Part shown: in pieces, positions 13,875-22,787 of the stretch | Layout: each line of letters starts with the position of its first letter | How positions within the stretch are numbered: position 1 is the stretch's first letter | From: Embleya hyalina | GTDB taxonomy: Bacteria > Actinomycetota > Actinomycetes > Streptomycetales > Streptomycetaceae | Direction: 5' to 3' | Length of the DNA stretch: 42,336 nucleotides | Assembly (NCBI RefSeq): GCF_003967355.1 | Contig: NZ_BIFH01000051.1 | Coordinates: 1-42,336 of the forward strand | Notes under the pieces: generated by a model | Database searches by the model: none | What the model saw: the letters and a program-made list of their open reading frames with translations, nothing else | What the model was told of the DNA's origin: nothing | Translations under genes and position numbers: made by a program

Positions 13875-15719
13875 TCAGCGCCGATCGTCACGCCGATCAT
13901 CGCGTTCGTCCTCGGCCGAGGGCAGGGCCACGAAGCCGGTCTCGTCGGTGGGCGCGAGTTCGGAGAACGACGCCAGCGCCTCGTCCAGTTGTCGCACCGC
14001 GACCGAACTCTTGTACGGCTCCAGCTGTTTGCGGGTGTCCCGGACCCGGTCCATGCCCATCGAGTACCAGTGCATCCGCAACATGTCGATGGACTGGAAC
14101 AGCCGGCCGCACGCCTCGTCCACCTCGCCCGCCTGGAAGGCCGCCTCGGCGAGGTCGGCGTACATCACCGCGCGCTGCTTGTCGCCGTTGGGCGGCAGGT
14201 TCTCCAGCGCGTCGTTGAGCGAGCCCTGGGCCTGGTCCATCCGGCGCGCGGTGAGTTCGGCCTTGCCGCGAAAGCCCCACAGCCGGGAGGCGTCGAAGAA
14301 GTCCAGCCAGGGCGGGGTGGGGGTGTTGTCGGGGTGGCACAGCAGGTCCTCGGCCCGGTCGAGCAGGTGCAGCCCACGCTCGGGGGTGCCGCGCAGCGAC
14401 TCGAACTCGGACTGCACCGCGTCGAACCAGGCGCGCATCACCGTCGGCGCTTCGCGCGTAGCCGTCTTGCGGGCGAAGTCGAGGATGTCCGCCGCGGCCG
14501 TGGGGGCGGCGTCGAAGGCGGGGATGAAGGCGGTGTGCGCGAGCACGGCGGCGGCGAGCAGGGTGTCGTTCGCCTCGTTGGCGGCCCGGTAGGCGACCAG
14601 GTAGTGGTCCTGCGCGTCGTGCGGGCGGTTCAGGTCGAAGAAGGCCATCCGGCCGGCCAGCATCGCGGTCTCGGCGAGCGAGGCGCCCAGGATCCGTCGG
14701 GCCCGGGCCGGGCCGGGGGCGGCGAGCAGCTGGGTGCCCAGGCGCACGTGGGTGATCACCGAGGGGTAGGCGATGGCGGCGGGGGCGACCCAGTACATCT
14801 GCCGGTAGGTCCGGGTGAGCATCGCGTACTGGTCGGCGCCGACCACGGTCAGCTGGCCCGCCCGCGAGTGCATCGGCACGGCCAGCGGGCCCGGGTCGGG
14901 GGTGTCGCGCAGGAGCTGGCGCAGCACGGCGGGGGTGGCGATCTCCAGGGCCCGGGTCGGCGCCTCGACGGGACGGGGGCCGATCACGCGCAGCGGTGGC
15001 CGGACCGGCAGGTCACGGGGCCGGTCGCCCTCCAGCCGCCGGCCGTCGACCACGGTGGGGCCGTCCTCGAACGGCGGCGCCTGGGCCGGGACGGGCGCGA
15101 GGCCGGGTGGGGGCACCGGGCCGGGCGGGGGCGCGAGGCCGGGGGGCGGTACGGGCCCCGGCGGCGACACCGGGCCGGATCGCGGCGGCGGCACGTGTCG
15201 GCCGGGCGGCGGCGGGGGCCCGGTGCGGGCGGGCAGCGCCATCGCCCCCCCGAGCGGGCCGCCGCCGGGTGGTGGCGGTTGTCGCCGCACCCGGGCCTCG
15301 CCGTAGGCGGCCGGCTCCGAAAGCTCCGACGCCCACCCGGCTTCGCGGGCGGGCGCGGGAGGACTCGGCGGCGCCGGTTGCTCCGGCACGGGCTGCGGCT
15401 CGGGGTGGCCCTCGGCGTACCCCTCGCCGTACTCCGCCGTCAGCTCCGCCTGCCACGGCGGGGTGAATCCGAGATCGGTCAGCGGCCGCTCGAACAAAGC
15501 CTGCAGGACCTGCTGATAATCGGGGGTCGGCCAGGGCGGCTCGGCGCTTTCCCACCGGCGCACCTGCCGTACGCTCACCCCGAGACGGAGGCCGCATTCG
15601 AGCGCCTTCTTCTCGAACGCGTCGGCCAATTGTTGCTGGGAAACCCAGCCATGCGAGTGCCGCAGGGCCTTGAGCCGGACATTCCCGGACGAAGGACCGG
15701 CCCCCTGCCGCATGGCCAT
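13875..15719 (-). CDS. HTH (XRE-like) transcriptional regulator with TPR C-terminus
   Basis: About 614 residues. Residues 10-85 form an XRE-like helix-turn-helix ending in an RRWES motif and followed by LTDLGFTPPW. A long Pro/Gly linker (about 140-230) contains repeated GPVPPPGLA-type units. The C-terminal 350 residues are helical and TPR-like and are paralogous to the stand-alone protein at 7131-8126. GGGAGGG upstream serves ATG 15719 (short spacing) or ATG 15713 (longer spacing); I list the first. It is the first gene of the minus-strand unit leading into the nuclease and helicase genes, so it may control them or sense their cue. The two short acidic/basic DDRRDDRR repeats at the C-terminus are notable. 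Confidence 0.82.
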   Translation of the reverse strand: MAMRQGAGPSSGNVRLKALRHSHGWVSQQQLADAFEKKALECGLRLGVSVRQVRRWESAEPPWPTPDYQQVLQALFERPLTDLGFTPPWQAELTAEYGEGYAEGHPEPQPVPEQPAPPSPPAPAREAGWASELSEPAAYGEARVRRQPPPPGGGPLGGAMALPARTGPPPPPGRHVPPPRSGPVSPPGPVPPPGLAPPPGPVPPPGLAPVPAQAPPFEDGPTVVDGRRLEGDRPRDLPVRPPLRVIGPRPVEAPTRALEIATPAVLRQLLRDTPDPGPLAVPMHSRAGQLTVVGADQYAMLTRTYRQMYWVAPAAIAYPSVITHVRLGTQLLAAPGPARARRILGASLAETAMLAGRMAFFDLNRPHDAQDHYLVAYRAANEANDTLLAAAVLAHTAFIPAFDAAPTAAADILDFARKTATREAPTVMRAWFDAVQSEFESLRGTPERGLHLLDRAEDLLCHPDNTPTPPWLDFFDASRLWGFRGKAELTARRMDQAQGSLNDALENLPPNGDKQRAVMYADLAEAAFQAGEVDEACGRLFQSIDMLRMHWYSMGMDRVRDTRKQLEPYKSSVAVRQLDEALASFSELAPTDETGFVALPSAEDERDDRRDDRR

Positions 15720-15930
15720 CGGCCCTCCCGTGTCAACGCGTGCGGTGTGCTGTGCAGGCTGTGATGCCGACGGTACCCGCCGTGAGACGGGCCGGGGGAC
15801 CTCTTTGCGGATGTCCGGAAAGCGGCGTCCTCCCCGTGTCCTCAAAGAAGTCCTTCGAGGGACCTTGCGCGCCCTCGATACGCTCCCCGCGCGCCCCCGG
15901 ACCCGATCGAGGCCGGTCCTCGGGTGTCGA
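15720..15930. promoter_or_regulatory. Upstream region of the HTH-TPR gene
   Basis: About 210 bp between the regulator start (minus) and the tRNA promoter (plus). It should contain the regulator's promoter; no convincing -35/-10 or gene is visible. Confidence 0.35.
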
Positions 15931-15960
15931 TTTTCGATCACCGCCGACCCCTGCTAATGT
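15931..15960 (+). promoter_or_regulatory. Probable promoter of tRNA-Lys
   Basis: TTCGAT (15933-15938) and TAATGT (15955-15960) are spaced by 16 bp, or TTTTCG by 18 bp, ending 16 bp before the tRNA 5' end. The -10 is one of few AT-rich hexamers in the area. Confidence 0.55.
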
Positions 15961-15976
15961 TTCCCACGCAACGCAA

Positions 15977-16050
15977 GCGCCGCTAGCTCAGTTGGTTAGA
16001 GCAGCTGACTCTTAATCAGCGGGTCCGGGGTTCGAGTCCCTGGCGGCGCA
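15977..16050 (+). tRNA. tRNA-Lys (anticodon CTT)
   Basis: A 74-nt cloverleaf. The acceptor stem GCGCCGC pairs with GCGGCGC, with discriminator A at 16050. The D arm contains AGCTCAGTTGGTTAGAGC. The anticodon arm CTGACT-CTT-AATCAG reads AAG codons. The T arm has TTCGAGT with a five-pair stem including one G-U. The 3' CCA is not fully encoded (ACC then G), so it must be added by nucleotidyltransferase. Confidence 0.95.
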
Positions 16051-16068
16051 CCGCAAGAAAGTTGTACG

Positions 16069-16104
16069 ACAAGGGCGTTCTTCCATTCGGAAGAGCGCCC
16101 TTGT
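16069..16104 (+). terminator. Terminator of tRNA-Lys
   Basis: A 16-bp stem (left arm begins ACAAGGGCG, right arm ends CGCCCTTGT) with a single G-U pair and an ATTC loop, starting 19 nt after the tRNA. The following 16105-16432 has no gene that I can support and should include the promoter of the P450 gene. Confidence 0.85.
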
Positions 16105-16432
16105 TCGTTTCGCCTGTCCGGTGAGCCATATCCGGCAGCACGCACGCGTGGGCGCCCGTCGTGATCTCGACGGACGCGTGCCGCGGCGTCGCGGAGCCGG
16201 CCTTCGTGTCCCCGACGGCGGCATGCGCCGACGTGGATGCGCGCCCTCGCGCCGCTCCCCGAGGACGTAATCTCGCGCCGGTGCCGGGGGCGGGCGAGGG
16301 CCGAACCGCTCGGACCGGTGGTCGGTGGCGCGCGCACCGGGCGGGGGTGGACCCCGAGGTGGTTGGGTCCATAGCCTGGGCGGGTTGCTGGATGATCTTC
16401 GATCGCGTTGCGGGACAAGGGGATTCGATTCG

Positions 16433-17647
16433 ATGACCGCTCTGGACGTGCCCGACATACTTTCGCCCGAGTTCGCCGCCGATCCGTATCCCCTCTACCG
16501 GAGCATGCGGGACGAACACCCGCTGCTGTGGCACGAAGGCATGCAGAGTTGGATCATCTCGCGCTACGCGGACCTCGAACGGGCTTTCAAGGAGCCGGTG
16601 TTCACCACCGACAACTACGACTGGCAACTGGAGCCCGTGCACGGGCGGACCATCCTGCAGATGAGCGGGCGCGAACACGCGGTGCGGCGCGCGCTGGTGG
16701 CACCCGCGTTTCGCGGAAACACCCTCCAGGAAACGTTCATGCCGGTGATCGAGCGCAACGCCCGACGGCTGGTGGACGCCTTCCGCGCGCGCGGATCGGT
16801 GGACCTGGTACCGGAGTTCGCCCAGCGCTTCCCGGTGAACGTGATCGCCGACATGCTCGGCCTGGACCAGGCCGACCACGAGCGTTTCCAGGGTTGGTAC
16901 ACGTCGGTCATCGCGTTCCTGGGCAACCTGAGCCAGGACCCCGGTGTGGCCGCCGCCGGGCTGCGCACCCGGGACGAGTTCGCCGCGTACATGTTGCCGC
17001 TGATCGCCGAGCGCCGGGCCGATCCGGGCGAGGACCTGCTGTCCACGCTGTGCCTGGCCGAGATCGACGGCACCCGGATGAGCGACGAGGACATCAAGGC
17101 GTTCTGCAGCCTGCTGCTCGCCGCCGGCGGCGAGACGACGGACAAGGCGATCGCGAGCCTGTTCAAGAACCTGCTCGAACACCCCGACCAACTCGCCGCG
17201 GTGCGCGCGGACCGCTCGCTGATCCCGCGGGCGTTCGCCGAGACGTTGCGCTACTCGCCGCCGGTGCACATGATCATGCGCCAACCCGCCGAGGACGTCG
17301 AACTCGCCGGCGGAGTGGTGCCCGCGGGCAGCACGCTCACCTGCCTGATCGGCGCGGCGAACCGGGACGACCGGCGCTACGCGCACCCCGACCGGTTCGA
17401 CATCTTCCGCGAGGACCTGACTGCCGGGACCGCCTTCTCCGCGGCGGCCGACCATCTGTCCTTCGCGCTCGGCCGGCACTTCTGCGTCGGCGCGCTGCTC
17501 GCGGCGGCCGAGGTCGAGGTGGGCGCCAACCAGCTTCTGGACGCGATGCCCGACCTGGCCTTCGCCCCGGGCTTCGCCCCCGCCGAGGCGGGCGTGTTCA
17601 CCCGCGGCCCGGTCGCGCTGCCGGTCACCTTCACCCCGGTGGCCTGA
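16433..17647 (+). CDS. Cytochrome P450 (soluble, bacterial class)
   Basis: 404 residues with intact P450 signatures: I-helix AAGGETTDKAI (about 228-238, with the acid-Thr pair for oxygen activation), K-helix ETLR (E270-R273), and heme loop FALGRHFCVG with ligand Cys351. The first Gly of the usual FGxGxHxCxG motif is Ala, a tolerated change. There is no membrane anchor, so it is cytosolic and needs ferredoxin partners that are not encoded nearby. ATG 16433 has a modest AAGGGG upstream. It converges on the conservon operon. The substrate cannot be read from the sequence. Confidence 0.9.
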   Translation: MTALDVPDILSPEFAADPYPLYRSMRDEHPLLWHEGMQSWIISRYADLERAFKEPVFTTDNYDWQLEPVHGRTILQMSGREHAVRRALVAPAFRGNTLQETFMPVIERNARRLVDAFRARGSVDLVPEFAQRFPVNVIADMLGLDQADHERFQGWYTSVIAFLGNLSQDPGVAAAGLRTRDEFAAYMLPLIAERRADPGEDLLSTLCLAEIDGTRMSDEDIKAFCSLLLAAGGETTDKAIASLFKNLLEHPDQLAAVRADRSLIPRAFAETLRYSPPVHMIMRQPAEDVELAGGVVPAGSTLTCLIGAANRDDRRYAHPDRFDIFREDLTAGTAFSAAADHLSFALGRHFCVGALLAAAEVEVGANQLLDAMPDLAFAPGFAPAEAGVFTRGPVALPVTFTPVA

Positions 17648-17659
17648 GCCGCGCGGTCC

Positions 17660-17686
17660 CGGGGACGGGCCACCCGCCCGTCCCCG
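17660..17686. terminator. Bidirectional terminator between convergent P450 genes
   Basis: CGGGGACGGG (17660-17669) pairs perfectly with CCCGTCCCCG (17677-17686) over a 7-nt loop, in the 52-bp gap between the two stop codons. Confidence 0.7.
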
Positions 17687-17699
17687 CGCCGACCCGGGA

Positions 17700-18998
17700 T
17701 CACCCCACGTACGCCGGGGTGAACTCGACCGGAAGGTTCTCCAGACCGCGCATCCACACCGAGTCGCGCCAGACCAGCTCCCGGGTGGGCACCGACAGGT
17801 TGACGTCGGGCAGCCGGTCGAGCAGCACCTCGATCGCCGCCCGCGCGATCACCTCGGCCAACTCGGGCGCCGGGTACGGGCAGCGGTGCTCGCCGTGGCT
17901 GAACGACATGTGCGCGCTGTTCCCCGCCGCGCCGGCGTGCGAGTCGGGCCGCACCTGAGGGTCGGTGTTGGCCGCGGACAGCCCGAGCACCAGCAGATCG
18001 CCGGCCTTGATCTTCTGCCCGCCGAGCACCGTCGAGCGCACCGCCCAGCGGCCGATGAAGTTCTGTGTCGGGGTGTCCTCCCACAACACCTCGTTCAGCG
18101 CCTGTCCGACGCTGCGCCGGCCGCCGGACAGGGTCAGCGCGAAACGGTCGTCGGTCAGCATCAGCCGCAGCGTGTTGCCGATCCAGTTCGCGGTGGGCTG
18201 CTGGGCGGCGGCCATCACCACGAGCATGTCCTGGATCAGTTCCTCCTCGGCCAGCTCGGCCGGGTGCACCAGCAGCCGCGACGGCACGTCGGCGCCCGGC
18301 CGTTCGCGCTTGCGCTCCAGCAGTCGGGCCATCGTGTCCCGCACCCGCAGGTACGCCTCCACCGCGCCCTCGCCGCCGTCCAACGAGCCGGCCAGGTCCC
18401 GGACCAGATCCGGGGTCTCCTCCTCGGGCAGCCCGAACAGCCGGGCCACCACCAGCGAGGGCAGCCGGTGCGCGTAGTCCGCCATCAACTCGGCCTCGCC
18501 CACCCCGGCGAAGTCGTCGACCAGCCGGTCCGCGATCCGCTCGGCCTGGGCGCGCAGTTCGAACTGGTCCACCGCCGCGAGCGCGTCGCTGATCGCGCCG
18601 GCCCGGCGCCGGTGCTCGGGCCCCTCGGTGAACATCACCGACGGCTGATAGCCGACGAACGGCATCAGCGGCCAGTCCGGCGCGATCCGGTCCCACGCGT
18701 GCCAGCGCCGCGAGTCGCGGGCGAACATCTGGTCGTTCGCCGTGACATGGTGCACCTCGCGGTAGCCGAGCACGAACCACGCGGGGATGTCGCCGTCGAG
18801 CAGGATCGGTGCCACCGAGCCGTGCTCCTGCCGCAGTTTGCGGTACATCCCGTGCGGGTCCTGCCACAACCCCGGGCCGGACAACCGCGCGGCACCCTCG
18901 TGCGAGGGGTCGAGGGCCGGCCCGCCGCCCGCGTGCGCGGGGCAACCCTCCGGCGGCGCGGGGGCGTTCGGGTCGTTGAGGTCCGAAGGCGTGGTCAC
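17700..18998 (-). CDS. Conservon cytochrome P450 lacking the EXXR arginine (CYP157-like)
   Basis: 432 residues. The heme loop FSHGEHRCPYPA (ligand Cys373) is clear, but the K-helix motif reads E303-V-L-W306, with Trp where nearly all P450s have the Arg of EXXR. This substitution is a known hallmark of the CYP157 family that accompanies Streptomyces conservons. The I-helix region (MAAAQQPTANWIGN) also lacks the usual acid-Thr pair. The N-terminus is Pro/Asp-rich. GTG 18998 overlaps the stop of cvnD as GTGA, so it is the fifth gene of the conservon (cvnE position). Catalytic competence is uncertain; a ligand-sensing role in the signalling complex is possible. Confidence 0.9.
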   Translation of the reverse strand: MTTPSDLNDPNAPAPPEGCPAHAGGGPALDPSHEGAARLSGPGLWQDPHGMYRKLRQEHGSVAPILLDGDIPAWFVLGYREVHHVTANDQMFARDSRRWHAWDRIAPDWPLMPFVGYQPSVMFTEGPEHRRRAGAISDALAAVDQFELRAQAERIADRLVDDFAGVGEAELMADYAHRLPSLVVARLFGLPEEETPDLVRDLAGSLDGGEGAVEAYLRVRDTMARLLERKRERPGADVPSRLLVHPAELAEEELIQDMLVVMAAAQQPTANWIGNTLRLMLTDDRFALTLSGGRRSVGQALNEVLWEDTPTQNFIGRWAVRSTVLGGQKIKAGDLLVLGLSAANTDPQVRPDSHAGAAGNSAHMSFSHGEHRCPYPAPELAEVIARAAIEVLLDRLPDVNLSVPTRELVWRDSVWMRGLENLPVEFTPAYVG

Positions 18999-19618
18999 AG
19001 GGCGTGCTCCCGGGCGAAGGACAACGTGTAGAGGTGGTTCACCAGCGCGATCAGCACGGCCTTGCTGGACTCCCGGCTGCGCGCGTCGCAGTCGACCATC
19101 GGGATCTCCGCGGGCAGGGACAGCGCGTCGCGCACCTCCTCCAGCGTGTGCTCGGGCGGCCCGAAGTTGTTGCGCGCCAGGACGAACGGCATGCCGTGGT
19201 GCTCCAGCCGGTCGATCGCGTACCACGAGTCCTCGAGCCGCCTGGGGTCGACCAGCACGACCGCGCCGAGCGTGCCCGAGAACAGCCGGTCCCACAGGAA
19301 CCAGAAGCGCTCCTGCCCGGGGGCGCCGAACAGGTACAGCACCATCTCGTCGTTGAGCGAGATCCGACCGAAGTCGAAGGCGACCGTGGTGGTGGTCTTG
19401 CCGTCCGCGCCGCGCGCGTCGTCGATGCCCACACCCGCCCGGGTCATCGTCTCCTCGGTGTTGAGCGGACGTATCTCGCTCACCGAGCGCACCATCGTCG
19501 TCTTGCCGACGCCGAACCCGCCCACGATGGCGATCTTGAGCCCGTCGCTCGCGGTGCTCGCCAGGGGGGTACGCACGGCCGGCTCGGACGTGGCGAGCTC
19601 AGAGGTTGTGGAGTCCAA
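18995..19618 (-). CDS. cvnD: Conservon GTP/ATP-binding protein CvnD
   Basis: 207 residues, a small Ras/MglA-like GTPase. The P-loop is GGFGVGKTT (33-41) and the G3 region LFGAPGQERFW has the GxPGQ variant. The usual NKxD specificity motif is replaced by ARNNFG, which is typical of this family and leaves base specificity in doubt. It acts with CvnA, CvnB and CvnC as a membrane-associated, GPCR-like signalling complex. The frame opens at TTG 19618, overlapping cvnC by 20 bp behind a GCAGGTG; a GTG near 19573 is an alternative start. Confidence 0.88.
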   Translation of the reverse strand: MDSTTSELATSEPAVRTPLASTASDGLKIAIVGGFGVGKTTMVRSVSEIRPLNTEETMTRAGVGIDDARGADGKTTTTVAFDFGRISLNDEMVLYLFGAPGQERFWFLWDRLFSGTLGAVVLVDPRRLEDSWYAIDRLEHHGMPFVLARNNFGPPEHTLEEVRDALSLPAEIPMVDCDARSRESSKAVLIALVNHLYTLSFAREHAL

Positions 19619-19958
19619 CGAGCACCTGCTTCAGGATCTCGGTATCGGGTAGTTGCGCCCGGCGCGGGGACAGGCGCGGGTGCCGCGCGGTGATTCGTCC
19701 CGTGTCGAGCAGGTCGCAGAGCAGGATCTTCACCACGCCCACGGGCAGACCCAGTTCGGCGGCGATCTCCACCACGGCGGTCGGCCGATCGCACATCCGC
19801 AGGATCCGCACGTGCTCGGACTGCATGCCCGGCGTGGGTTCGCACTCGCTGACGATCAGGGTGACCAGGTCGAACGCGTCCTCGTCGGCGCGCGTTCGAC
19901 CGTTGGTGACCGTGTACAGCCGGTCCGGATCGCCGCTGTCGACTGGCCGCCGGATCAT
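19599..19958 (-). CDS. cvnC: Conservon DUF742 protein CvnC
   Basis: 119 residues matching DUF742: MIRRPVD start, RLYTVTNGRT, a winged-helix-like core (VRILRMCDRPTAVVEIAAELGLPVGVVKILLCDLLDTG), and ILKQVLVGLHNL at the end. It is one of the four obligate conservon components, bound to CvnA and CvnB. ATG 19958 overlaps the cvnB stop as ATGA. An alternative frame extending to 20270 is a shadow of cvnB. Confidence 0.92.
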   Translation of the reverse strand: MIRRPVDSGDPDRLYTVTNGRTRADEDAFDLVTLIVSECEPTPGMQSEHVRILRMCDRPTAVVEIAAELGLPVGVVKILLCDLLDTGRITARHPRLSPRRAQLPDTEILKQVLVGLHNL

Positions 19959-20419
19959 GCCGATCGGCCGCCTTCGTCGAAGTTCCGAGCCGGTGTGCTC
20001 AGATACTCGCCGATCTGCTCGACCAACTCGTTCATGTTGTGGCCCACCACCCCGGCGTCCGCGTCGTCGTCCGCGATCACCGCGAGGTGCGCGCCCTCGC
20101 CCGCCTCGACGATGAACAGGATGCCGCCGTGGAACTCGGTCATCGACTGGCGCACGCCGCCGCTGCCGTCGCCGAACTCGATCGACGCGCCGTGCGACAG
20201 GCTCTGGATGCCGGACGCGATGGCGGCGAGCTGGTCGGCCTGGTCGATCGTGAGCCCGCCGGTACGGCACAGCTTCAGGCCGTCCTTGGACAACACCAGC
20301 GAGTGCCGCGTGCCCGGGGTGCGCTCGATCAGGTTCTCCAGGAGCCAGTCGAGATCACGCTCGGACCGCCGTTGCGGGTCGGTCCGCTGCGCTTCGGTGC
20401 CGTGTGCTGTTGCGCTCAT
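19955..20419 (-). CDS. cvnB: Conservon roadblock/LC7-domain protein CvnB
   Basis: 154 residues with one roadblock/LC7 domain (about 22-135: DLDWLLENLIERTPGTRHSLVLSKDGLKL and VRQSMTEFHGGILFIVEAGEGAHLAVIA). Such proteins act as GTPase-activating or scaffolding partners of MglA-like GTPases such as CvnD. GGAAG lies 5 nt before ATG 20419. It is separated from cvnA by 80 bp, the only sizeable gap in the operon. Confidence 0.92.
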   Translation of the reverse strand: MSATAHGTEAQRTDPQRRSERDLDWLLENLIERTPGTRHSLVLSKDGLKLCRTGGLTIDQADQLAAIASGIQSLSHGASIEFGDGSGGVRQSMTEFHGGILFIVEAGEGAHLAVIADDDADAGVVGHNMNELVEQIGEYLSTPARNFDEGGRSA

Positions 20420-20499
20420 AGGGCTTCCGGGGTGGACATCGATCGGATGCCCGCCCCCGCCTCCGTTCTCTCGTTGCGTACCACCCGGCGAAGGGGCGA

Positions 20500-22026
20500 T
20501 CAGGACTTGTCGTCGGGGGACGCCGTCACGTCCCGACCCGGTCGTTCGCCCTGTACCGCCTGGCGGAACGCGCCGAAGCGGGCCCCGGGCGCGGGGCGCG
20601 ATCTGCTCTCGCGGGAGCCGGCGTCCGAGCGCGACTCGGCCCGCTCGGCCGCCCTGGCCGCGGCGGCCAGGGTCTGTCCGGGTCGGCGCTTGGCCAACCC
20701 GGAGAGCGTGGGCGCGGACGCCGGCTCGGCTCCCCGCTCGGACACCGAGGGCGCCGCGGGAGTCACGGGCGCCGCGGCGGTTTCCGCGATCGCCCGGGGC
20801 GCGGGCACCGCCGGCGCCGCCTCGACGGGGTTCGCCCGCCCCGAACGCACCGCGGGCGCGGCCCGCTTGCGCGGCTCGGGCCGGATTTCGCCGACCAACT
20901 GCCGCGGAATCATCACCACGACGCCGGTGCCGCCGCGCGAGGACGGCCGGAAGGACACGGTCAGCCCGTGCTTGCGGGCCAGACAGCCCACCACGGCCAG
21001 CCCCAGGCGCGTCCCGGACAGTGTGGTCAGGTCCAACACGTCGGCCGAGACCGCCTGTTCGGCCCGCCGCAGGGCGAACTCGCCCATCACCAGGCCGCCG
21101 TCCTCCACCGTGACCACGACGCCCGCCGGCACGTCCTCGACGTAGACGTGCACCTGCTCGGAGGGCGGCGAGAACTTGGTCGCGTTGTCCATCAGTTCGG
21201 CCAGCGCGTGCATCACGCCCTCGGCCGCGTAGCCGGCCACCGCCGCCTCGCTGGTCGAGTGCACCCGCACCCGCTGGTAGGCGCTGATCCGGCCGACCGC
21301 GCCGCGCAGGATGCTCTCCATCACGATCGGCTTGGTCCAGCGCCGCCCCGAACGCGCGCCGGTGAGTACCGCGATGCTGTCCGCGAGCCGGCCCGCCTGG
21401 GCGGTGCTGTGGTCGAGCCGGAGCAGGTCGCCGAAGACCTCCTCGCCGTGCCGGCCCTCCATCTCGCGCAGGTCGGCGAGCATGCTGGTGGACAACGCCT
21501 GTACCCGGCCGGCGGCGTTCGCGCACGCCGACATCGCGGCGGCACGCATCCGTTCGCCCTGGCCCACCTCGCGGGCCACGGTGGTCAACATGCGCTCCAG
21601 CGCCTCGTGTTGCGGCGTGGGTACGCCGGCCAGGGCGGTCTCCACCGAGGCGCCGTCGCGCAACAGCGCCACCAGCGCGGGCAACGTCTGGTCGGCGACA
21701 CGGGTCGCCTCGGCCTGGAACGCGGACATCCGGTCCCGGTTGGCGTCGTTCCAGCGGGCCGCGTCACCCTCCAACGTGGCGACCCTGGCGCGCAGCAGGT
21801 CCGCGGTCCCGATCGCGTAGACGGTGGCCGCGACCGCGATGGCCAACGCCAGCGCGACCGCCACGCCGCCCACCGCGACGGTGGTGCGATGCTTCGAGCC
21901 GACGGCCGACACCGCCCACACGACCGCGCCTGCGGTACAGATCGACACGACCGCGAAGGCGAGCAGTGGCCGCCCCATCGGGGGTCGTTCGGACCGGGCG
22001 CGAGGGGGCATGTCTACTGCTGACAT
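20500..22026 (-). CDS. cvnA: Conservon sensor-kinase-like membrane protein CvnA
   Basis: 508 residues. Two adjacent transmembrane segments lie near the N-terminus (about 19-41 and 50-73), followed by a helical linker, a degenerate histidine-box region (LLRLDHSTAQAGR), and a HATPase domain with N-box ELMDNATKF (N281), G1-like EDGGLVMG and G2 SGTRLGLAVVG. The C-terminal 130 residues are Ala/Pro/Arg-rich and low complexity. CvnA is the membrane sensor of the conservon; no response regulator is adjacent, as usual for this system. ATG 22026 with GAGG upstream is preferred over ATG 22011. Confidence 0.92.
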   Translation of the reverse strand: MSAVDMPPRARSERPPMGRPLLAFAVVSICTAGAVVWAVSAVGSKHRTTVAVGGVAVALALAIAVAATVYAIGTADLLRARVATLEGDAARWNDANRDRMSAFQAEATRVADQTLPALVALLRDGASVETALAGVPTPQHEALERMLTTVAREVGQGERMRAAAMSACANAAGRVQALSTSMLADLREMEGRHGEEVFGDLLRLDHSTAQAGRLADSIAVLTGARSGRRWTKPIVMESILRGAVGRISAYQRVRVHSTSEAAVAGYAAEGVMHALAELMDNATKFSPPSEQVHVYVEDVPAGVVVTVEDGGLVMGEFALRRAEQAVSADVLDLTTLSGTRLGLAVVGCLARKHGLTVSFRPSSRGGTGVVVMIPRQLVGEIRPEPRKRAAPAVRSGRANPVEAAPAVPAPRAIAETAAAPVTPAAPSVSERGAEPASAPTLSGLAKRRPGQTLAAAARAAERAESRSDAGSRESRSRPAPGARFGAFRQAVQGERPGRDVTASPDDKS

Positions 22027-22430
22027 CAAGCGGATCCTCGTTGCCGGGGGCTGGTCGGGCGTGAGCCTACCGGGCCGGATCCGGACGTGCCCAACACCGA
22101 CCTTCCGGACGCATGCGTAGCCTGACGTGTCGCCAACTGGACTGATATGTCCGTGAGTTACCCATCTCTCCGGCGGCCGATCGAACCGGCGCAAACCCCT
22201 GTCGAGAGCGAATCCGGCCACGTCCGACCGAATTCGCCACCCACGCCCGCCACCCCCCGCACAGCCGCACGCGACCAGCCGCGAGGCCGGGCGAACCCCC
22301 CTCGGCGGTGACCAGTCTCACGTACGGAGGACCCGAGAAAAGGCCGCGCGGCCGGCCCGCGCACGACCCACGAGCGCCCGCGGCCGACCTCGAAGGCCAC
22401 CCGCTATATAGGGGAGACGCCGAGGAGCGG
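22027..22430. promoter_or_regulatory. Upstream region of the conservon
   Basis: About 400 bp that should carry the minus-strand cvnA promoter and possibly a plus-strand promoter near TATATA (22405-22410), an unusual AT run for this DNA. No gene that I can support. Confidence 0.35.
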
Positions 22431-22787
22431 ATGGCGGTGCGACGCCAATACCCTCTCCACCCGTTCTCGCGCAAGTACACCGAACGCCGTCTCCGCGCCG
22501 GCCGCGCCGAACGCACCACCGACGCGGGCGCCGCGACCCCGGTCGATCCGCCGATTCATCGGCCCGCAATCCGCCGCACAACCGACGCACCACCTTCGCC
22601 GGCGACGGCCGGCACCGGGCGCGCGGGCCGCCCGGCCGAAGGCCCGCCCACCAAAACGAGACGTACATCACATCCTTCGGAGAGCAACCTGAGACCCCCT
22701 CCGGAAGTCAATGATGCGGAGACTCGCGTCGCGCGGCCTCCGTCTTCTCGACCCGTTGTGAAGGGAATCCCGAAACGTGGCAGGTAA
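22431..22787 (+). CDS. Doubtful small basic reading frame
   Basis: 118 residues from ATG 22431, 4 nt after GAGGAG and 21 bp after TATATA. The first 80 or so codons have the GC-rich third positions of local genes (start MAVRRQYPLHPFSRKYTERR), but the last part loses that bias and the frame runs into the L,D-transpeptidase start. The product would be basic and Arg/Pro-rich. It may be a real short gene with a non-coding tail, or chance. I recognise no family. Confidence 0.25.
   Translation: MAVRRQYPLHPFSRKYTERRLRAGRAERTTDAGAATPVDPPIHRPAIRRTTDAPPSPATAGTGRAGRPAEGPPTKTRRTSHPSESNLRPPPEVNDAETRVARPPSSRPVVKGIPKRGR

Noticed and set aside
15080-15300. Repetitive GC-rich DNA that could be read as a repeat array
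   Set aside because: It encodes the Pro/Gly linker of the HTH-TPR regulator in frame; unit lengths vary and there are no spacers as in CRISPR.
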